The notes under the pieces: model-generated
Databases searched by the model: none
What the model was told of the DNA's origin: nothing
The model's input: the letters and a program-made list of their open reading frames with translations, nothing else
Position numbers and translations under genes: made by a program
DNA from: Firmicutes bacterium UBA1702
GTDB taxonomy: Bacteria > Bacillota > Clostridia > Peptostreptococcales > Anaerovoracaceae
DNA: 28,748 nt
Reading direction: 5' to 3'
Assembly: GCA_002320005.1 (NCBI GenBank)
Contig: DCJK01000029.1
Span: forward strand, 1-28,748
Part shown: piece after piece, positions 1-8,083 of the stretch
Position numbering within the stretch: the first letter of the stretch is position 1
Layout of the letters: every line of letters starts with the position of its first letter

Positions 1-326
1 AAGAATACCTTAGGGCTGATAACCTTGATACCATAGTACATCATTGAAGGGATAGTACCTGCAGCCATCCAGGATGCGATCATACAACCTACGATAGCCA
101 GGATCAGGCAAGCCTGCATTGATCTGTTGATGGAAGCCAGGATACCCTGTTCCAGGTAAGCCCATTTCCAGCCGTTAGCAATTGCTACGATACCGGCAAC
201 ACATGCTGCCAGAATAAGTGCGATATGAGGTTCGCCACCTGCGTCTTTGATGATGGACCATACAAGAAATCCTATCATCGCCAGCATGACAATTAAGCAT
301 TGCCACATAGGGATCTTTTTACCCAT
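1..326 (-). CDS. NhaC-family Na+/H+ antiporter, N-terminal part (cut by window edge)
   Basis: A partial minus-strand gene starts at ATG 326 and runs off the left edge after 108 complete codons. AGGAGG lies 8 nt before the start. The protein opens MGKKIPMWQ and continues with hydrophobic stretches at about residues 9-25, 34-53 and 72-92. The segment AGTIPSMMYYGIKVISPKVF at the cut end matches my memory of the NhaC-type antiporter/amino-acid antiporter family. That family is a multi-helix inner-membrane exchanger that moves Na+ against protons, or in some members exchanges amino acids. The substrate cannot be told from the N-terminus. It has its own candidate promoter and a structured leader, so it is probably transcribed separately from the operon upstream. 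Confidence 0.72.
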   Translation of the reverse strand, partial: MGKKIPMWQCLIVMLAMIGFLVWSIIKDAGGEPHIALILAACVAGIVAIANGWKWAYLEQGILASINRSMQACLILAIVGCMIASWMAAGTIPSMMYYGIKVISPKVF

Positions 327-354
327 AAATAAGTCCTCCTATAAATAAGTAAGA

Positions 355-400
355 ATCACATCGGCAGGTTGAATCCTGCCTTGGGAAAAATATATGTGAT
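355..400 (-). promoter_or_regulatory. Structured leader of the nhaC-like gene
   Basis: GGCAGG (363-368) and CCTGCC (375-380) form a perfect 6-bp hairpin. It is enclosed by a second inverted repeat, ATCACAT (355-361) and ATGTGAT (394-400). The nested structure lies in the untranslated leader, 28 nt upstream of the antiporter start. It has no U-run, so it is not a simple terminator. It may be a regulatory leader, but I do not recognise a known riboswitch class. Confidence 0.35.
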
Positions 401-449
401 TTATAATTTTTTAACAATTACCCGAGAGTATAAAACTGCCTAAACTTTT

Positions 450-479
450 GTATTAGGTTGCATCAGGTTTGCCTCACAA
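450..479 (-). promoter_or_regulatory. Candidate promoter of the nhaC-like gene
   Basis: On the minus strand TTGTGA (474-479) is followed after 18 bp by TAATAC (450-455), a fair sigma-A match. It lies downstream of the terminator at 501-535 and would give a leader of about 115 nt that contains the nested hairpin at 355-400. Confidence 0.35.
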
Positions 480-500
480 CATAAAAAAATGTACATATTA

Positions 501-535
501 TAAAAAAGCCAGCCGGACAAAATGCCCGGCTGACT
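501..535 (-). terminator. Rho-independent terminator
   Basis: CAGCCGG (510-516) pairs with CCGGCTG (526-532), extended past one mismatch by AG/CT, around a 9-nt loop. On the minus strand it is followed by six T residues (502-507). It would end transcripts coming from the small peptide gene and any read-through from ywlG. Confidence 0.8.
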
Positions 536-630
536 GAAAAAATTTTCAATTGTCTGTTCGCACAGGATGTTTCAGCGTGAATTATGAACTCATTGCCACA
601 TCCGCGCAGAGATTCCTGCCTTAGGTATCG

Positions 631-658
631 CTTTTTAGTTATAGCTTTTTAGTTATAG
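631..658. repeat. 14-bp perfect tandem duplication
   Basis: CTTTTTAGTTATAG occurs twice head to tail (631-644 and 645-658). The right-hand copy covers the last codons and stop of the small peptide gene; the left-hand copy lies just after the stop. It looks like a recent slippage or duplication event. Confidence 0.85.
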
Positions 659-750
659 CAATTACAGAAGATAATTACCAGTAACAAGAAAAAGAATAAT
701 AAACTGGTATCTACGCTGTTCTCGCCTAAAAGGCCGCAATTATTTCCCAT
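649..750 (-). CDS. 33-residue hydrophobic small peptide
   Basis: ATG at 750 is preceded by AGGTG at 6-nt spacing, and the frame runs 33 codons to TAA at 649-651. The product starts MGNNCGLLGENS and continues as an almost uninterrupted hydrophobic helix at residues 16-28 (LLFFFLLLVIIFC), ending NCYN. A short Gly/Asn/Cys head and a single membrane segment recall the small YjcZ-like membrane peptides made by sporulating Firmicutes, but I cannot assign it to a family. It sits alone between ywlG and a good terminator and has its own possible sporulation-type promoter. No stretch in the region codes better. Its size and composition make it easy for gene callers to miss. Confidence 0.6.
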   Translation of the reverse strand: MGNNCGLLGENSVDTSLLFFFLLLVIIFCNCYN

Positions 751-782
751 TTAATTCACCTGCTTCTTTCATATTTTTAGAT

Positions 783-833
783 ATACTACTTATTCAGTTG
801 TAGTATAGAATATGAAAGATTACAGGATTTTGT
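783..833 (-). promoter_or_regulatory. Possible sigma-K-like promoter and inverted repeat
   Basis: On the minus strand AC (832-833) is followed after 17 bp by CATATTCTA (806-814), which fits the Bacillus sigma-K pattern AC-N17-CATANNNTA. I see no good sigma-A promoter here. Downstream is an inverted repeat ATACTAC (783-789) / GTAGTAT (800-806). The pattern is short, so a chance match is quite possible. Confidence 0.25.
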
Positions 834-861
834 TACCTAACTGAAGCAAATATTTAACCGG

Positions 862-1437
862 CTATCTCGGGATATCTCCTCCTGAAAGCTTTTCATCGTA
901 AACGGCCCTTGAACCACCTATGAACTTAGGTCTTGTTCTTGCGCACACCACGTGGGCTGCGCCGATGGACTTTACAGATATTCTCACCGGAACAGCCACT
1001 TTCTTCAGCTGCATTCCTATGAGAGTATCTCCTATATCTATTCCGGCGTCTGCTTTGATTTCCTCAACGGCCACAGGACACCTGGCATTTTTGTACATGG
1101 TGGTGGCAAAAGATCCTCCCGCTTTAGGCTGCGGTACCACATTGACGATTTCCGTTCCCGGCAGAAGAGCTTCTTTTTCTACTATTACAGCTCTGTTCAG
1201 GTGTTCACAGCACTGAGCGGCAAGATAAATACCCTTAGGCTCTATTATACTCATAATGCCTTCATATATCGCCTCGGCAGCGTTGATATCAGATGCTTTT
1301 CCAATATGCTCTCCCTTGACTTCACTGGAACTTGCGCCTACCACCAGAATATCTCCGGCTTTAAGCTTTGCTGCCTCCACAATTTCTCCGGCAGCCATGG
1401 CTGCCTGCTGTCTGATTTCGTCATAAGTAAATGACAT
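862..1437 (-). CDS. ywlG: DUF436 / UPF0340 family protein (YwlG-like)
   Basis: The 191-residue product matches the YwlG (DUF436, TIGR01440) family in length and in features I recognise. These are an N-terminal helix beginning MSFTYDEIRQQA, the GDILVVGASSSEVKGEHIGK segment at about residues 28-47, and the AAQCCEHLNRA motif at about 73-83. The structure of a family member is known but the function is not established. AAGGGGGC lies 6 nt before the ATG. The gene starts 14 nt after ahcY on the same strand and is the last large gene of the cdaA operon. In Bacillus ywlG lies elsewhere, so linkage to ahcY tells little about its role. I assign no activity. Confidence 0.85.
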   Translation of the reverse strand: MSFTYDEIRQQAAMAAGEIVEAAKLKAGDILVVGASSSEVKGEHIGKASDINAAEAIYEGIMSIIEPKGIYLAAQCCEHLNRAVIVEKEALLPGTEIVNVVPQPKAGGSFATTMYKNARCPVAVEEIKADAGIDIGDTLIGMQLKKVAVPVRISVKSIGAAHVVCARTRPKFIGGSRAVYDEKLSGGDIPR

Positions 1438-1451
1438 TTCTGATGCCCCCT

Positions 1452-2702
1452 TTATATTTTCCAGCTGTTTAGATAAGCTTCCTGTTCTTCTGTCAGGCTG
1501 TCGATTTCTATTCCCCAGGATTCAAGCTTTCTGCGGGCAATAACATCATCGATTTCTCTGGATACATCTATTACGCCGTTATGAAGATTCTTATAGTTAT
1601 CCTTTATGTATTTTGCGGACATTGCCTGAACTGCAAAGCTCATGTCCATAATTTCTGCCGGATGTCCGTCAGCAGCAGCAATGTTCACCAGTCTGCCTTC
1701 TCCGATAACGTTTACCCATTTTCCGTTAGGAAGTTTATATCCTGTTATATTATTTCTGCGTTCCGTCTTTTCAACAGCAAATTTTTCAAGTCCTTCCATA
1801 TCAACTTCGCAGTCAAAATGCCCTGCATTGGTTAATATTGCTCCATCCTTCATACTCATCATGTGCTCGGTAGTTATGGTCTTACAGCATCCGGTTGCCG
1901 AGACAAATATGTCGCCAAAGTGTGCCGCTTTTGCCATAGGCATCACGCTGAATCCGTCCATTTTTGCTTCAATGGCTTTTACCGGATCTATTTCGGTAAC
2001 GATGACCTGGGCACCCAGGGAAGCTGCTCTCATGGCAATTCCCCTTGAACACCAGCCGTAACCAACCACTACGACTTTCTTTGCTGCAATGATAAGATTG
2101 GTGTTTCTCATGATGCTGTCCCAGACAGACTGTCCTGTACCATATCTGTTGTCAAAAAGATGTTTGCAGTCGGCATCGTTTACAGCCACCATAGGGAACC
2201 TGAGAACCCCTTCTTTTTCCATGGCTTTAAGCCTTATTACACCGGTAGTTGTCTCTTCGCATCCTCCCCATGCTTCTTCCATAAGATCGGGTCTTTTTTC
2301 ATGAAGGAAACTTACCAGATCTCCACCATCATCTATGATTATGTTAGGCTTATTTTCAAGGCACATTTCAATATGCCGGTTATATTCCTCCTGAGTTGCC
2401 CCATGATATGCAAATACTCTCAGACCTCTGTCAGCCAGAGCTGCCGCAACATCATCCTGTGTGCTGAGCACATTGCTGCCGGTTACCGACATCTGCGCTC
2501 CTCCTGCTGCAAGCACAAGGCAAAGATATGCTGTTTTTGCTTCAAGATGTACAGACAGCGATATCTTCACACCTTCAAAAGGTTTTGTTTCAAGGTATTC
2601 TTCTTCGAGTCCCCGAAGCAGCGGCATATTGTCTCTCACCCACTGAATCTTTCTATGGCCGGAAGGTGCCAGCCCCATGTCTCTTACGTCATATTCTTTC
2701 AT
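1452..2702 (-). CDS. ahcY: Adenosylhomocysteinase
   Basis: This 416-residue enzyme hydrolyses S-adenosylhomocysteine to adenosine and homocysteine, using tightly bound NAD, and so removes the inhibitor of methyltransferases. Recognisable family segments are SVHLEAKTA (about 50-58), the substrate-site GGCEETTTGV (146-155), DNRYGTGQSVWD (184-195), the NAD-binding GYGWCSRG (214-221) and SATGCCKTI. The length and HLEAKTA form resemble the archaeal/Thermotoga type rather than the longer proteobacterial type. The start at 2702 is chosen because AGGGAG lies 7 nt upstream; an in-frame GTG at 2729 has no such site. It follows glmS by 40 nt with no terminator or riboswitch between, so it should be co-transcribed with the cdaA-glmS genes. 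Many Firmicutes use the Pfs/LuxS route instead. Confidence 0.95.
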   Translation of the reverse strand: MKEYDVRDMGLAPSGHRKIQWVRDNMPLLRGLEEEYLETKPFEGVKISLSVHLEAKTAYLCLVLAAGGAQMSVTGSNVLSTQDDVAAALADRGLRVFAYHGATQEEYNRHIEMCLENKPNIIIDDGGDLVSFLHEKRPDLMEEAWGGCEETTTGVIRLKAMEKEGVLRFPMVAVNDADCKHLFDNRYGTGQSVWDSIMRNTNLIIAAKKVVVVGYGWCSRGIAMRAASLGAQVIVTEIDPVKAIEAKMDGFSVMPMAKAAHFGDIFVSATGCCKTITTEHMMSMKDGAILTNAGHFDCEVDMEGLEKFAVEKTERRNNITGYKLPNGKWVNVIGEGRLVNIAAADGHPAEIMDMSFAVQAMSAKYIKDNYKNLHNGVIDVSREIDDVIARRKLESWGIEIDSLTEEQEAYLNSWKI

Positions 2703-2742
2703 TTTTTTCTCCCTGTTCAATATTCTCACTGCTTTATGAAAT

Positions 2743-4578
2743 TTATTCTACCGTTACTGACTTGGCAAGATTTTTCGGCTTGTCAATATTGCATCCTCTT
2801 TCCTTTGCAACATAATATGCAAAAAGCTGCAGAGGAACCACGCTTATGAGAGGTGTAATCTCATCTCTGCATTCGGGAATATATATCATCTTATCGCTGT
2901 GCTTTGCAATAGATTCGTTCCCGTCTTTAGCTATCGCCATTACATATGCTCCTCTTGCTTTTATCTCCTGGATATTGGAAACCATTTTTTCGTATAGGAA
3001 ATCCTGACATGCCAAAGCTATAACCAGAGTCCCCGGCTCCATCAGTGCAATAGTCCCATGTTTAAGTTCTCCTGCCGCAATGGCAAAAGAGTTTATATAT
3101 GAAATTTCCTTCAGCTTGAGGGAGCCTTCGTAAGAAACAGCGGAATCGAGTCCTCTGCCGATAAAGAATACCTGCTCTCTGTTATAAAGCTGTTTTGCCT
3201 CGTCTTCAATCTGCGATGCCTTTTTCAGAAACTCTTCCAGTTTTTCAGGCATTTTCTGCAAATCCCTTATAAACTGATCGTAATAATCTCTGTCTATGGT
3301 TCCCTTTTCCAGCCCCATATAAAGTGCAAGCATATACATGCACATAAGCTGAGTGGTATAAGCTTTTGTTGAAGCCACTGCAATTTCAGGTCCCGCCCAG
3401 GTATAAAATACATCATCGGATTCACGGGCAACCGAGCTTCCTACAACATTTACAACGCTGAGAACTCTTGCTCCTTTGCTTTTAGCTTCTCTCAAGGCAG
3501 CCAGTGTGTCAAGGGTCTCTCCCGACTGGCTTATGGCGATAAATAGTGTATTCTCGTCCACCAGCGGATCTCGGTAACGAAACTCCGACGCGACATCCAC
3601 TTCTACCGGCACTCTTACCAGTTTTTCGATGATGTATTTTCCTACCAGTCCGGCATGATAGGCCGTTCCGCAGGCTACTATATATATTTTGCTGAATTTC
3701 TCTATTTCAGCTTTTGTAAGGGTTATTCCTTCAAGATTTATTTTTCCGTTTTCGTCCAGACGCCGGTTTAAAGTTTCAGACAGTCCTTTTGGCTGCTCAT
3801 AAATCTCCTTAAGCATAAAGTGTTCATAGCCTTCTTTTTCTGCCGCGTCTGCATCCCATGTCACATGGAAGACTTCTCTATTTATTTCTTCTCTGTTCTC
3901 GTCAAATATGGTTACCTTTTCTGATGTCAGCAGGACAGTTTCATTGTTCTCGATAAGATATATTTCCTTAACATATTTGAGCAATGCCGGTATATCGGAA
4001 GCAACAAAGTTACTTCCCTTTCCAAGGCCCACTATAAGCGGAGCATCCTTTCTGACTGCAACTATCTTGTCAGGCTCATCCTCTGCTATGGCAACTATGG
4101 CATAGGCACCTCTCATTCTGTCCACAGCAGCAAACACCGATTCAAGAAGATCTTTCTTTTCTTGGTATATTACACCTATAAGCTGTGCTATTACTTCGGA
4201 ATCCGTCTCTGATTTGAACTTTATATTGTGTTCACGGATAAGTTCCTCTTTAAGTTCATGATAGTTTTCTATGATTCCGTTGTGAATTATTGCAATTTTT
4301 CCATCCTGACTTCCGTGAGGATGCGCGTTTAAATCAGATGGAGCTCCGTGTGTTGCCCATCTTGTGTGGCCTATGCCTATATGGCTGGTCATAGGATCAT
4401 CACCTATGAGATTCTCCAAGTTTGCAATTCCACCTACGTGTTTTTTTATTTCCAGCTTTCCGTCTCTTACGATGGCAATTCCTGCAGAGTCATAGCCTCT
4501 GTATTCCAGCTTCTTGAGACCGTCAATAATAATATCTTTTGCATTGTCTTTTCCGATATATCCTACAATACCACACAT
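2743..4578 (-). CDS. glmS: Glutamine--fructose-6-phosphate aminotransferase (isomerizing)
   Basis: GlmS makes glucosamine-6-phosphate from fructose-6-phosphate and glutamine, the first committed step to UDP-GlcNAc and peptidoglycan. The 611-residue length is normal. The N-terminal glutaminase domain begins MCGIVGYIG with Cys2 as nucleophile, and the HTRWATHG and HNGIIENY motifs are present. Two SIS domains follow: CGTAYHAG and SQSGETLDTLAAL in the first, GRGLDSAVSYEGSLKLKEISY in the second. The C-terminus PKNLAKSVTVE is typical. The start codon is fixed by the required Cys2 and by AGGTG 7 nt upstream. It begins 10 nt after glmM, leaving no room for a glmS ribozyme, so expression depends on the operon promoter. 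Confidence 0.97.
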   Translation of the reverse strand: MCGIVGYIGKDNAKDIIIDGLKKLEYRGYDSAGIAIVRDGKLEIKKHVGGIANLENLIGDDPMTSHIGIGHTRWATHGAPSDLNAHPHGSQDGKIAIIHNGIIENYHELKEELIREHNIKFKSETDSEVIAQLIGVIYQEKKDLLESVFAAVDRMRGAYAIVAIAEDEPDKIVAVRKDAPLIVGLGKGSNFVASDIPALLKYVKEIYLIENNETVLLTSEKVTIFDENREEINREVFHVTWDADAAEKEGYEHFMLKEIYEQPKGLSETLNRRLDENGKINLEGITLTKAEIEKFSKIYIVACGTAYHAGLVGKYIIEKLVRVPVEVDVASEFRYRDPLVDENTLFIAISQSGETLDTLAALREAKSKGARVLSVVNVVGSSVARESDDVFYTWAGPEIAVASTKAYTTQLMCMYMLALYMGLEKGTIDRDYYDQFIRDLQKMPEKLEEFLKKASQIEDEAKQLYNREQVFFIGRGLDSAVSYEGSLKLKEISYINSFAIAAGELKHGTIALMEPGTLVIALACQDFLYEKMVSNIQEIKARGAYVMAIAKDGNESIAKHSDKMIYIPECRDEITPLISVVPLQLFAYYVAKERGCNIDKPKNLAKSVTVE

Positions 4579-4588
4579 TTCTTTTCAC

Positions 4589-5938
4589 CTACCTAAACTT
4601 TTCTTCTATCATATGAGCAAGTCCTTGAGCCAATTCTTCCAGCTGTTTCTCATCGTCTCCCTCGATCATTACCCGCACCAGGGGTTCCGTGCCGGAAGGT
4701 CTGATGAGAACTCTTCCGTTTCCTGCCATTTTTTCTTCAATTCTTCTGATTTCATCGGCAATCTCGGGATCCTTCATATACGTTTTTTTATAGTCGTTGT
4801 TGATTCCGGCATTCACAAGAACCTGAGGGAAAATTTCTATTTCATCGGCCATTTCTGAAGGTTTTCTTCCGCTGCATGTTACAGCTCCCATAAACTGCAG
4901 GGATGAAAGGATTCCGTCTCCTGTTGTAGTATGTTCTTTAAATATGATATGACCTGACTGTTCTCCGCCTATAACGCACCCCGTTTCAAGCATACTTTCA
5001 AGTACATATCTGTCTCCTACACCTGTAACGTCCACTTCAATTCCTGACTCTTCCATCGCTTTGTGAAAGCCTATGTTGCTCATTACAGTGACAGTGACTC
5101 TGTTTTCCTTCAATCTCCCCTGTTCTTTAAGCATCCTTGCGCATATGGCAATCACTCTGTCGCCATCCAGAACACGACCCTTTTCGTCAACGACGATAAG
5201 TCTGTCTGCGTCTCCGTCAAAGGCCATGCCTATATCGGCCCCTGTTCGCTTTACAAGCTCTGCCAGTTTTTCGGGGTGCGTGGAACCGCATCCGTCATTT
5301 ATATTTATTCCGTCAGGTTTATCTCCCATGACTGTAACTTCAGCACCCAGGGCTTCGTAAACCTTGCGGGCAATCCGGTAGGACGCTCCGTTGGCGCAAT
5401 CCAATGCAATTTTTTTGCCTTCAAGTCTGAAATCCACAGTTTCCAGCAGATGCCGCATATAAAGATCTTCTGCGTTTTCTGACGCTTCAAGGCATCTTCC
5501 GATGAGATCTCCGGTTATGTGGCTGTTTACATCCACACTGCTTATTATTATGTCTTCTATCTTTTCTTCCAGAAGATCATCCAGCTTGTACCCTTCACCA
5601 TTAAAAAATTTTATTCCATTATACTCAAATGTGTTGTGGGAAGCGCTTATAACAATTCCCGCATCGGCATCATAGTACCTGGCCAGATAAGCTACTGCCG
5701 GTGTAGGTATTACACCTGCTTTGATAACATTTCCACCTACAGCAAGTATTCCTGCTGCGAGAGCATTTTCCAGCATGTCTCCGGAAATTCTCGTGTCCTT
5801 TCCTATTACCACTACGGGACGGTCATTTTTTGCTTTTAATACATATGCTCCGGCTTTTCCCAGGTTGAATGCCAGTTCCGGAGTAAGCTCCTTATTTGCT
5901 ATACCTCTTACTCCATCTGTTCCGAATAATCTGCCCAT
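4589..5938 (-). CDS. glmM: Phosphoglucosamine mutase
   Basis: GlmM converts glucosamine-6-phosphate to glucosamine-1-phosphate on the way to UDP-GlcNAc. The protein opens MGRLFGTDGVRG, as the family does. It carries the phosphoserine loop GIVISASHN with Ser100, the metal-binding DGDADR motif, and the C-terminal phosphate-binding RPSGTEPLVRVM. With the start at 5938 it is 449 residues, the usual size; GAGGGT lies upstream and longer in-frame starts would add an unrelated tail from within cdaR. In other Firmicutes GlmM binds and inhibits CdaA, which makes its position between cdaR and glmS meaningful. Gaps are 14 nt to cdaR and 10 nt to glmS. Confidence 0.97.
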   Translation of the reverse strand: MGRLFGTDGVRGIANKELTPELAFNLGKAGAYVLKAKNDRPVVVIGKDTRISGDMLENALAAGILAVGGNVIKAGVIPTPAVAYLARYYDADAGIVISASHNTFEYNGIKFFNGEGYKLDDLLEEKIEDIIISSVDVNSHITGDLIGRCLEASENAEDLYMRHLLETVDFRLEGKKIALDCANGASYRIARKVYEALGAEVTVMGDKPDGININDGCGSTHPEKLAELVKRTGADIGMAFDGDADRLIVVDEKGRVLDGDRVIAICARMLKEQGRLKENRVTVTVMSNIGFHKAMEESGIEVDVTGVGDRYVLESMLETGCVIGGEQSGHIIFKEHTTTGDGILSSLQFMGAVTCSGRKPSEMADEIEIFPQVLVNAGINNDYKKTYMKDPEIADEIRRIEEKMAGNGRVLIRPSGTEPLVRVMIEGDDEKQLEELAQGLAHMIEEKFR

Positions 5939-5952
5939 TTTTTTACCCTCAC

Positions 5953-7143
5953 TTATTCTACAATTATTTCCACCTTGTCTAAGGTGGTTTTCAGAGATGA
6001 CACGCCTTTGCTGCATGTCACATCCATGCTTACGTAATGGGTTCCTTTTCCGAGATTTTTTACATCTGCAGAAATTGTGATATCAGAGGAGTCCAGAGTT
6101 TCGAGAATGCTCTCTTTGCCTGACACCTCAACTTTGAAAGATACTTTCCCTATGGAATAGTCCAGCCCATCCTCTCTGTTAATCAGCTGTATGTCCCTGT
6201 CAGTAAAATCAAATTGCACCTTGCTTACGGTTTTTACCGAAACATTAGCTGAAAGATTATTTGATTCATCTGCCAGCTGTATTCCTTCAGGCAGAACAGG
6301 CTCCAGCGGAACGGAAGTTGTTTCTGTTATTCCGCCCACATCCAGAGTTCTGCATGAGATTTTCTCTATGCTGCTCAGATCTTTCTCCGTGCCCTTTATT
6401 ACTACAGTTTTCGGGCAGGTCACGCTTCGTTCAATGTCTCCCTCATTCTGGTTGATTACAGGAACATCAAGATGAACGGTCTTTTTGTTGAACAGCACTG
6501 CTGTAACCTTGATTTTATCCTGTGACAATTTCACATTGCTTACCTCAAGACCATTTTTATCAACAGCAGTAAGGTCTGCATCGATTGTCTCCATGGATTC
6601 ACCTATTTTATCTGCTTCCACTACGGCCTTCACCACAGTGATTTTTTCTATCAGAGTCTCAGCTCCCGATACCGTAACGGTATCGCTTCCTTGCTCAACG
6701 ACATACACTTCCTTGTCATTTTCAACAACACCGCTTACTTCGGTCTTTATCTCCTTTTCGCGTGATACCAGCTTATCAACCGTAACGGTAATTTTCTCCA
6801 CATTTACACTTTCTATCTTTACTCCGTCCGGACCTGATACGAAAACTCTCACCGTGTTTTCTCCGGGACGCAGAGCTTCCACATCGGCAGCAACGGTAAA
6901 GTCTCCCGGTTTCACCTTGGTAGCCGCCGTGCGCTGTCCGCTTATGGTGATATTTACACTATATGCACTGCTGCTTAGAATAGTATATCCTGTATCTTCC
7001 AGCATATCCTGATTCAGAAAGTTTATGGGTACATCTTTTACAGTTACCGTGGTCTCCGGATTCACTTCTCCCAGAACATAGGCCCACAGCACTATGGCAA
7101 CAATCAGGGCCAGTATTATGTTTACTTTTTTATTTTCTAACAT
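5953..7143 (-). CDS. cdaR: CdaR, YbbR-domain regulator of diadenylate cyclase
   Basis: CdaR is a membrane-anchored extracytoplasmic protein that modulates CdaA. The 396-residue product has one N-terminal membrane segment (about 9-27, IILALIVAIVLWAYVLGEV), followed by repeated beta-rich YbbR-type modules of about 80 residues that fill the rest of the chain. Repeated phrases such as VTVSGAETLIEKI and VVIKGTEKDLSSIEKI mark the modules; I count about four. AGGGGAG lies 6 nt before the ATG. The first 14 nt overlap the end of cdaA, which implies translational coupling and supports the pairing. The gene order cdaA-cdaR-glmM is the conserved Firmicutes arrangement. Confidence 0.93.
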   Translation of the reverse strand: MLENKKVNIILALIVAIVLWAYVLGEVNPETTVTVKDVPINFLNQDMLEDTGYTILSSSAYSVNITISGQRTAATKVKPGDFTVAADVEALRPGENTVRVFVSGPDGVKIESVNVEKITVTVDKLVSREKEIKTEVSGVVENDKEVYVVEQGSDTVTVSGAETLIEKITVVKAVVEADKIGESMETIDADLTAVDKNGLEVSNVKLSQDKIKVTAVLFNKKTVHLDVPVINQNEGDIERSVTCPKTVVIKGTEKDLSSIEKISCRTLDVGGITETTSVPLEPVLPEGIQLADESNNLSANVSVKTVSKVQFDFTDRDIQLINREDGLDYSIGKVSFKVEVSGKESILETLDSSDITISADVKNLGKGTHYVSMDVTCSKGVSSLKTTLDKVEIIVE

Positions 7144-7972
7144 CTTTTTCTCCCCTGAAAACCTTGCTCAGCTTATCTGTAAGGAATCCTTTGTTATCCT
7201 CCTGCAGATACATATCCAAAAGTATTTTCTCTATGCTCTTTCCATCCATAAATCTGGTAAGAACGCCATTCTGAGCCATGGATATCACGCCTGTCTCTTC
7301 CGACACAATTATAACCAGAGCATCGGAATTTTCTGTTATGCCTATTCCTGCTCTGTGTCTTGTACCCAGTTCCTTGCTCAATTCCTTATTCTGAGTCAGC
7401 GGAAGAACACATCCCGCCGCATAAAGTCTGCTTCCTCTTATTATCATAGCTCCGTCGTGAAGAGGTGCTCCCTCATAAAAAACATTGCCTATCATTTCTG
7501 CAGATATACGCGCGTCAATGACTGTTCCTGTCTCTACAATATCATTAAGGGTGATCTCCTTTTCTATGACCATCAGTGCGCCGGTCCTGGAGGCAGACAT
7601 CGTCTCAACGGCATTGACCATCTCTGTAACCATGCGTTTTGCGTCTTCCTTATCAATGTCATTCATTATATTTACGAAACGGCTTCTTCCAAGATGCTCA
7701 AGAGCCCTTCTGAGTTCAGGCTGAAAAATAACCACGAGAGCTACCAGTCCCACGGTCATCACTCCTGACAGCAGCCAGTGCAGCGTATAAAGATCAAAAA
7801 AATTAGAAAGAAGGGTTGCCCCAACAAGAACAACTATGCCTTTTGCAAGTTGTTCCGCTCTGGTTTCCCTTATAAATCCCAAAACCTTGTACACCAAAAA
7901 GGCCACTATGAGTATGTCAAGCACATCGTTAAGGCCTATGCTGGATAATATGTTATTTAAAAAATTTTCCAT
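7130..7972 (-). CDS. cdaA: Membrane diadenylate cyclase CdaA
   Basis: CdaA condenses two ATP into cyclic di-AMP, which controls potassium uptake, osmolyte transport and cell-wall homeostasis in Firmicutes. The 280-residue protein has about three N-terminal membrane segments (roughly 15-32, 45-58 and 66-84), then a DisA_N catalytic domain. The catalytic motifs are intact: GAPLHDGAMII with the DGA triad at 173-175, and GTRHRAGIG with RHR at 205-207. It is the first gene of the operon, 30 nt downstream of a TTGAAA-17-TATAAT promoter, with AAGGAA 8 nt before its ATG. It overlaps cdaR by 14 nt. Confidence 0.96.
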   Translation of the reverse strand: MENFLNNILSSIGLNDVLDILIVAFLVYKVLGFIRETRAEQLAKGIVVLVGATLLSNFFDLYTLHWLLSGVMTVGLVALVVIFQPELRRALEHLGRSRFVNIMNDIDKEDAKRMVTEMVNAVETMSASRTGALMVIEKEITLNDIVETGTVIDARISAEMIGNVFYEGAPLHDGAMIIRGSRLYAAGCVLPLTQNKELSKELGTRHRAGIGITENSDALVIIVSEETGVISMAQNGVLTRFMDGKSIEKILLDMYLQEDNKGFLTDKLSKVFRGEKDVRK

Positions 7973-8002
7973 AAATGAAATTCCTTTATATAAGTTTATT
8001 TT

Positions 8003-8031
8003 ATTATACTTTGAATGTGTGTTGTTTTCAA
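8003..8031 (-). promoter_or_regulatory. Sigma-A promoter of the cdaA operon
   Basis: TTGAAA (8026-8031), a 17-bp spacer and a consensus TATAAT (8003-8008) lie just upstream of cdaA on the minus strand, after the hpf terminator. Confidence 0.85.
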
Positions 8032-8035
8032 GTAG

Positions 8036-8068
8036 ATAATAAAAAGCCGCGGTGTAAATGCCGCGGCT
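8036..8068 (-). terminator. Rho-independent terminator of hpf
   Basis: AGCCGCGG (8045-8052) and CCGCGGCT (8061-8068) form a perfect 8-bp GC-rich stem with an 8-nt loop. The minus-strand product ends in TTTTTATTAT. It separates hpf from the cdaA promoter. Confidence 0.92.
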
Positions 8069-8083
8069 GTTGTTTCAATCAAA

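Noticed and set aside
1452..2729. Longer ahcY start at GTG 2729
   Set aside because: The ribosome binding site AGGGAG lies before the ATG at 2702, inside the longer frame.
2703..2742. SAH riboswitch upstream of ahcY
   Set aside because: The 40-nt gap to glmS is too short and shows no fitting structure.
4579..4588. glmS ribozyme expected upstream of glmS
   Set aside because: Only 10 nt separate glmM and glmS, and no ribozyme-like sequence is present.
5939..6016. 26-residue N-terminal extension of GlmM
   Set aside because: GlmM proteins begin at MGRLFGTDG; the extension lies within cdaR and lacks a ribosome binding site.
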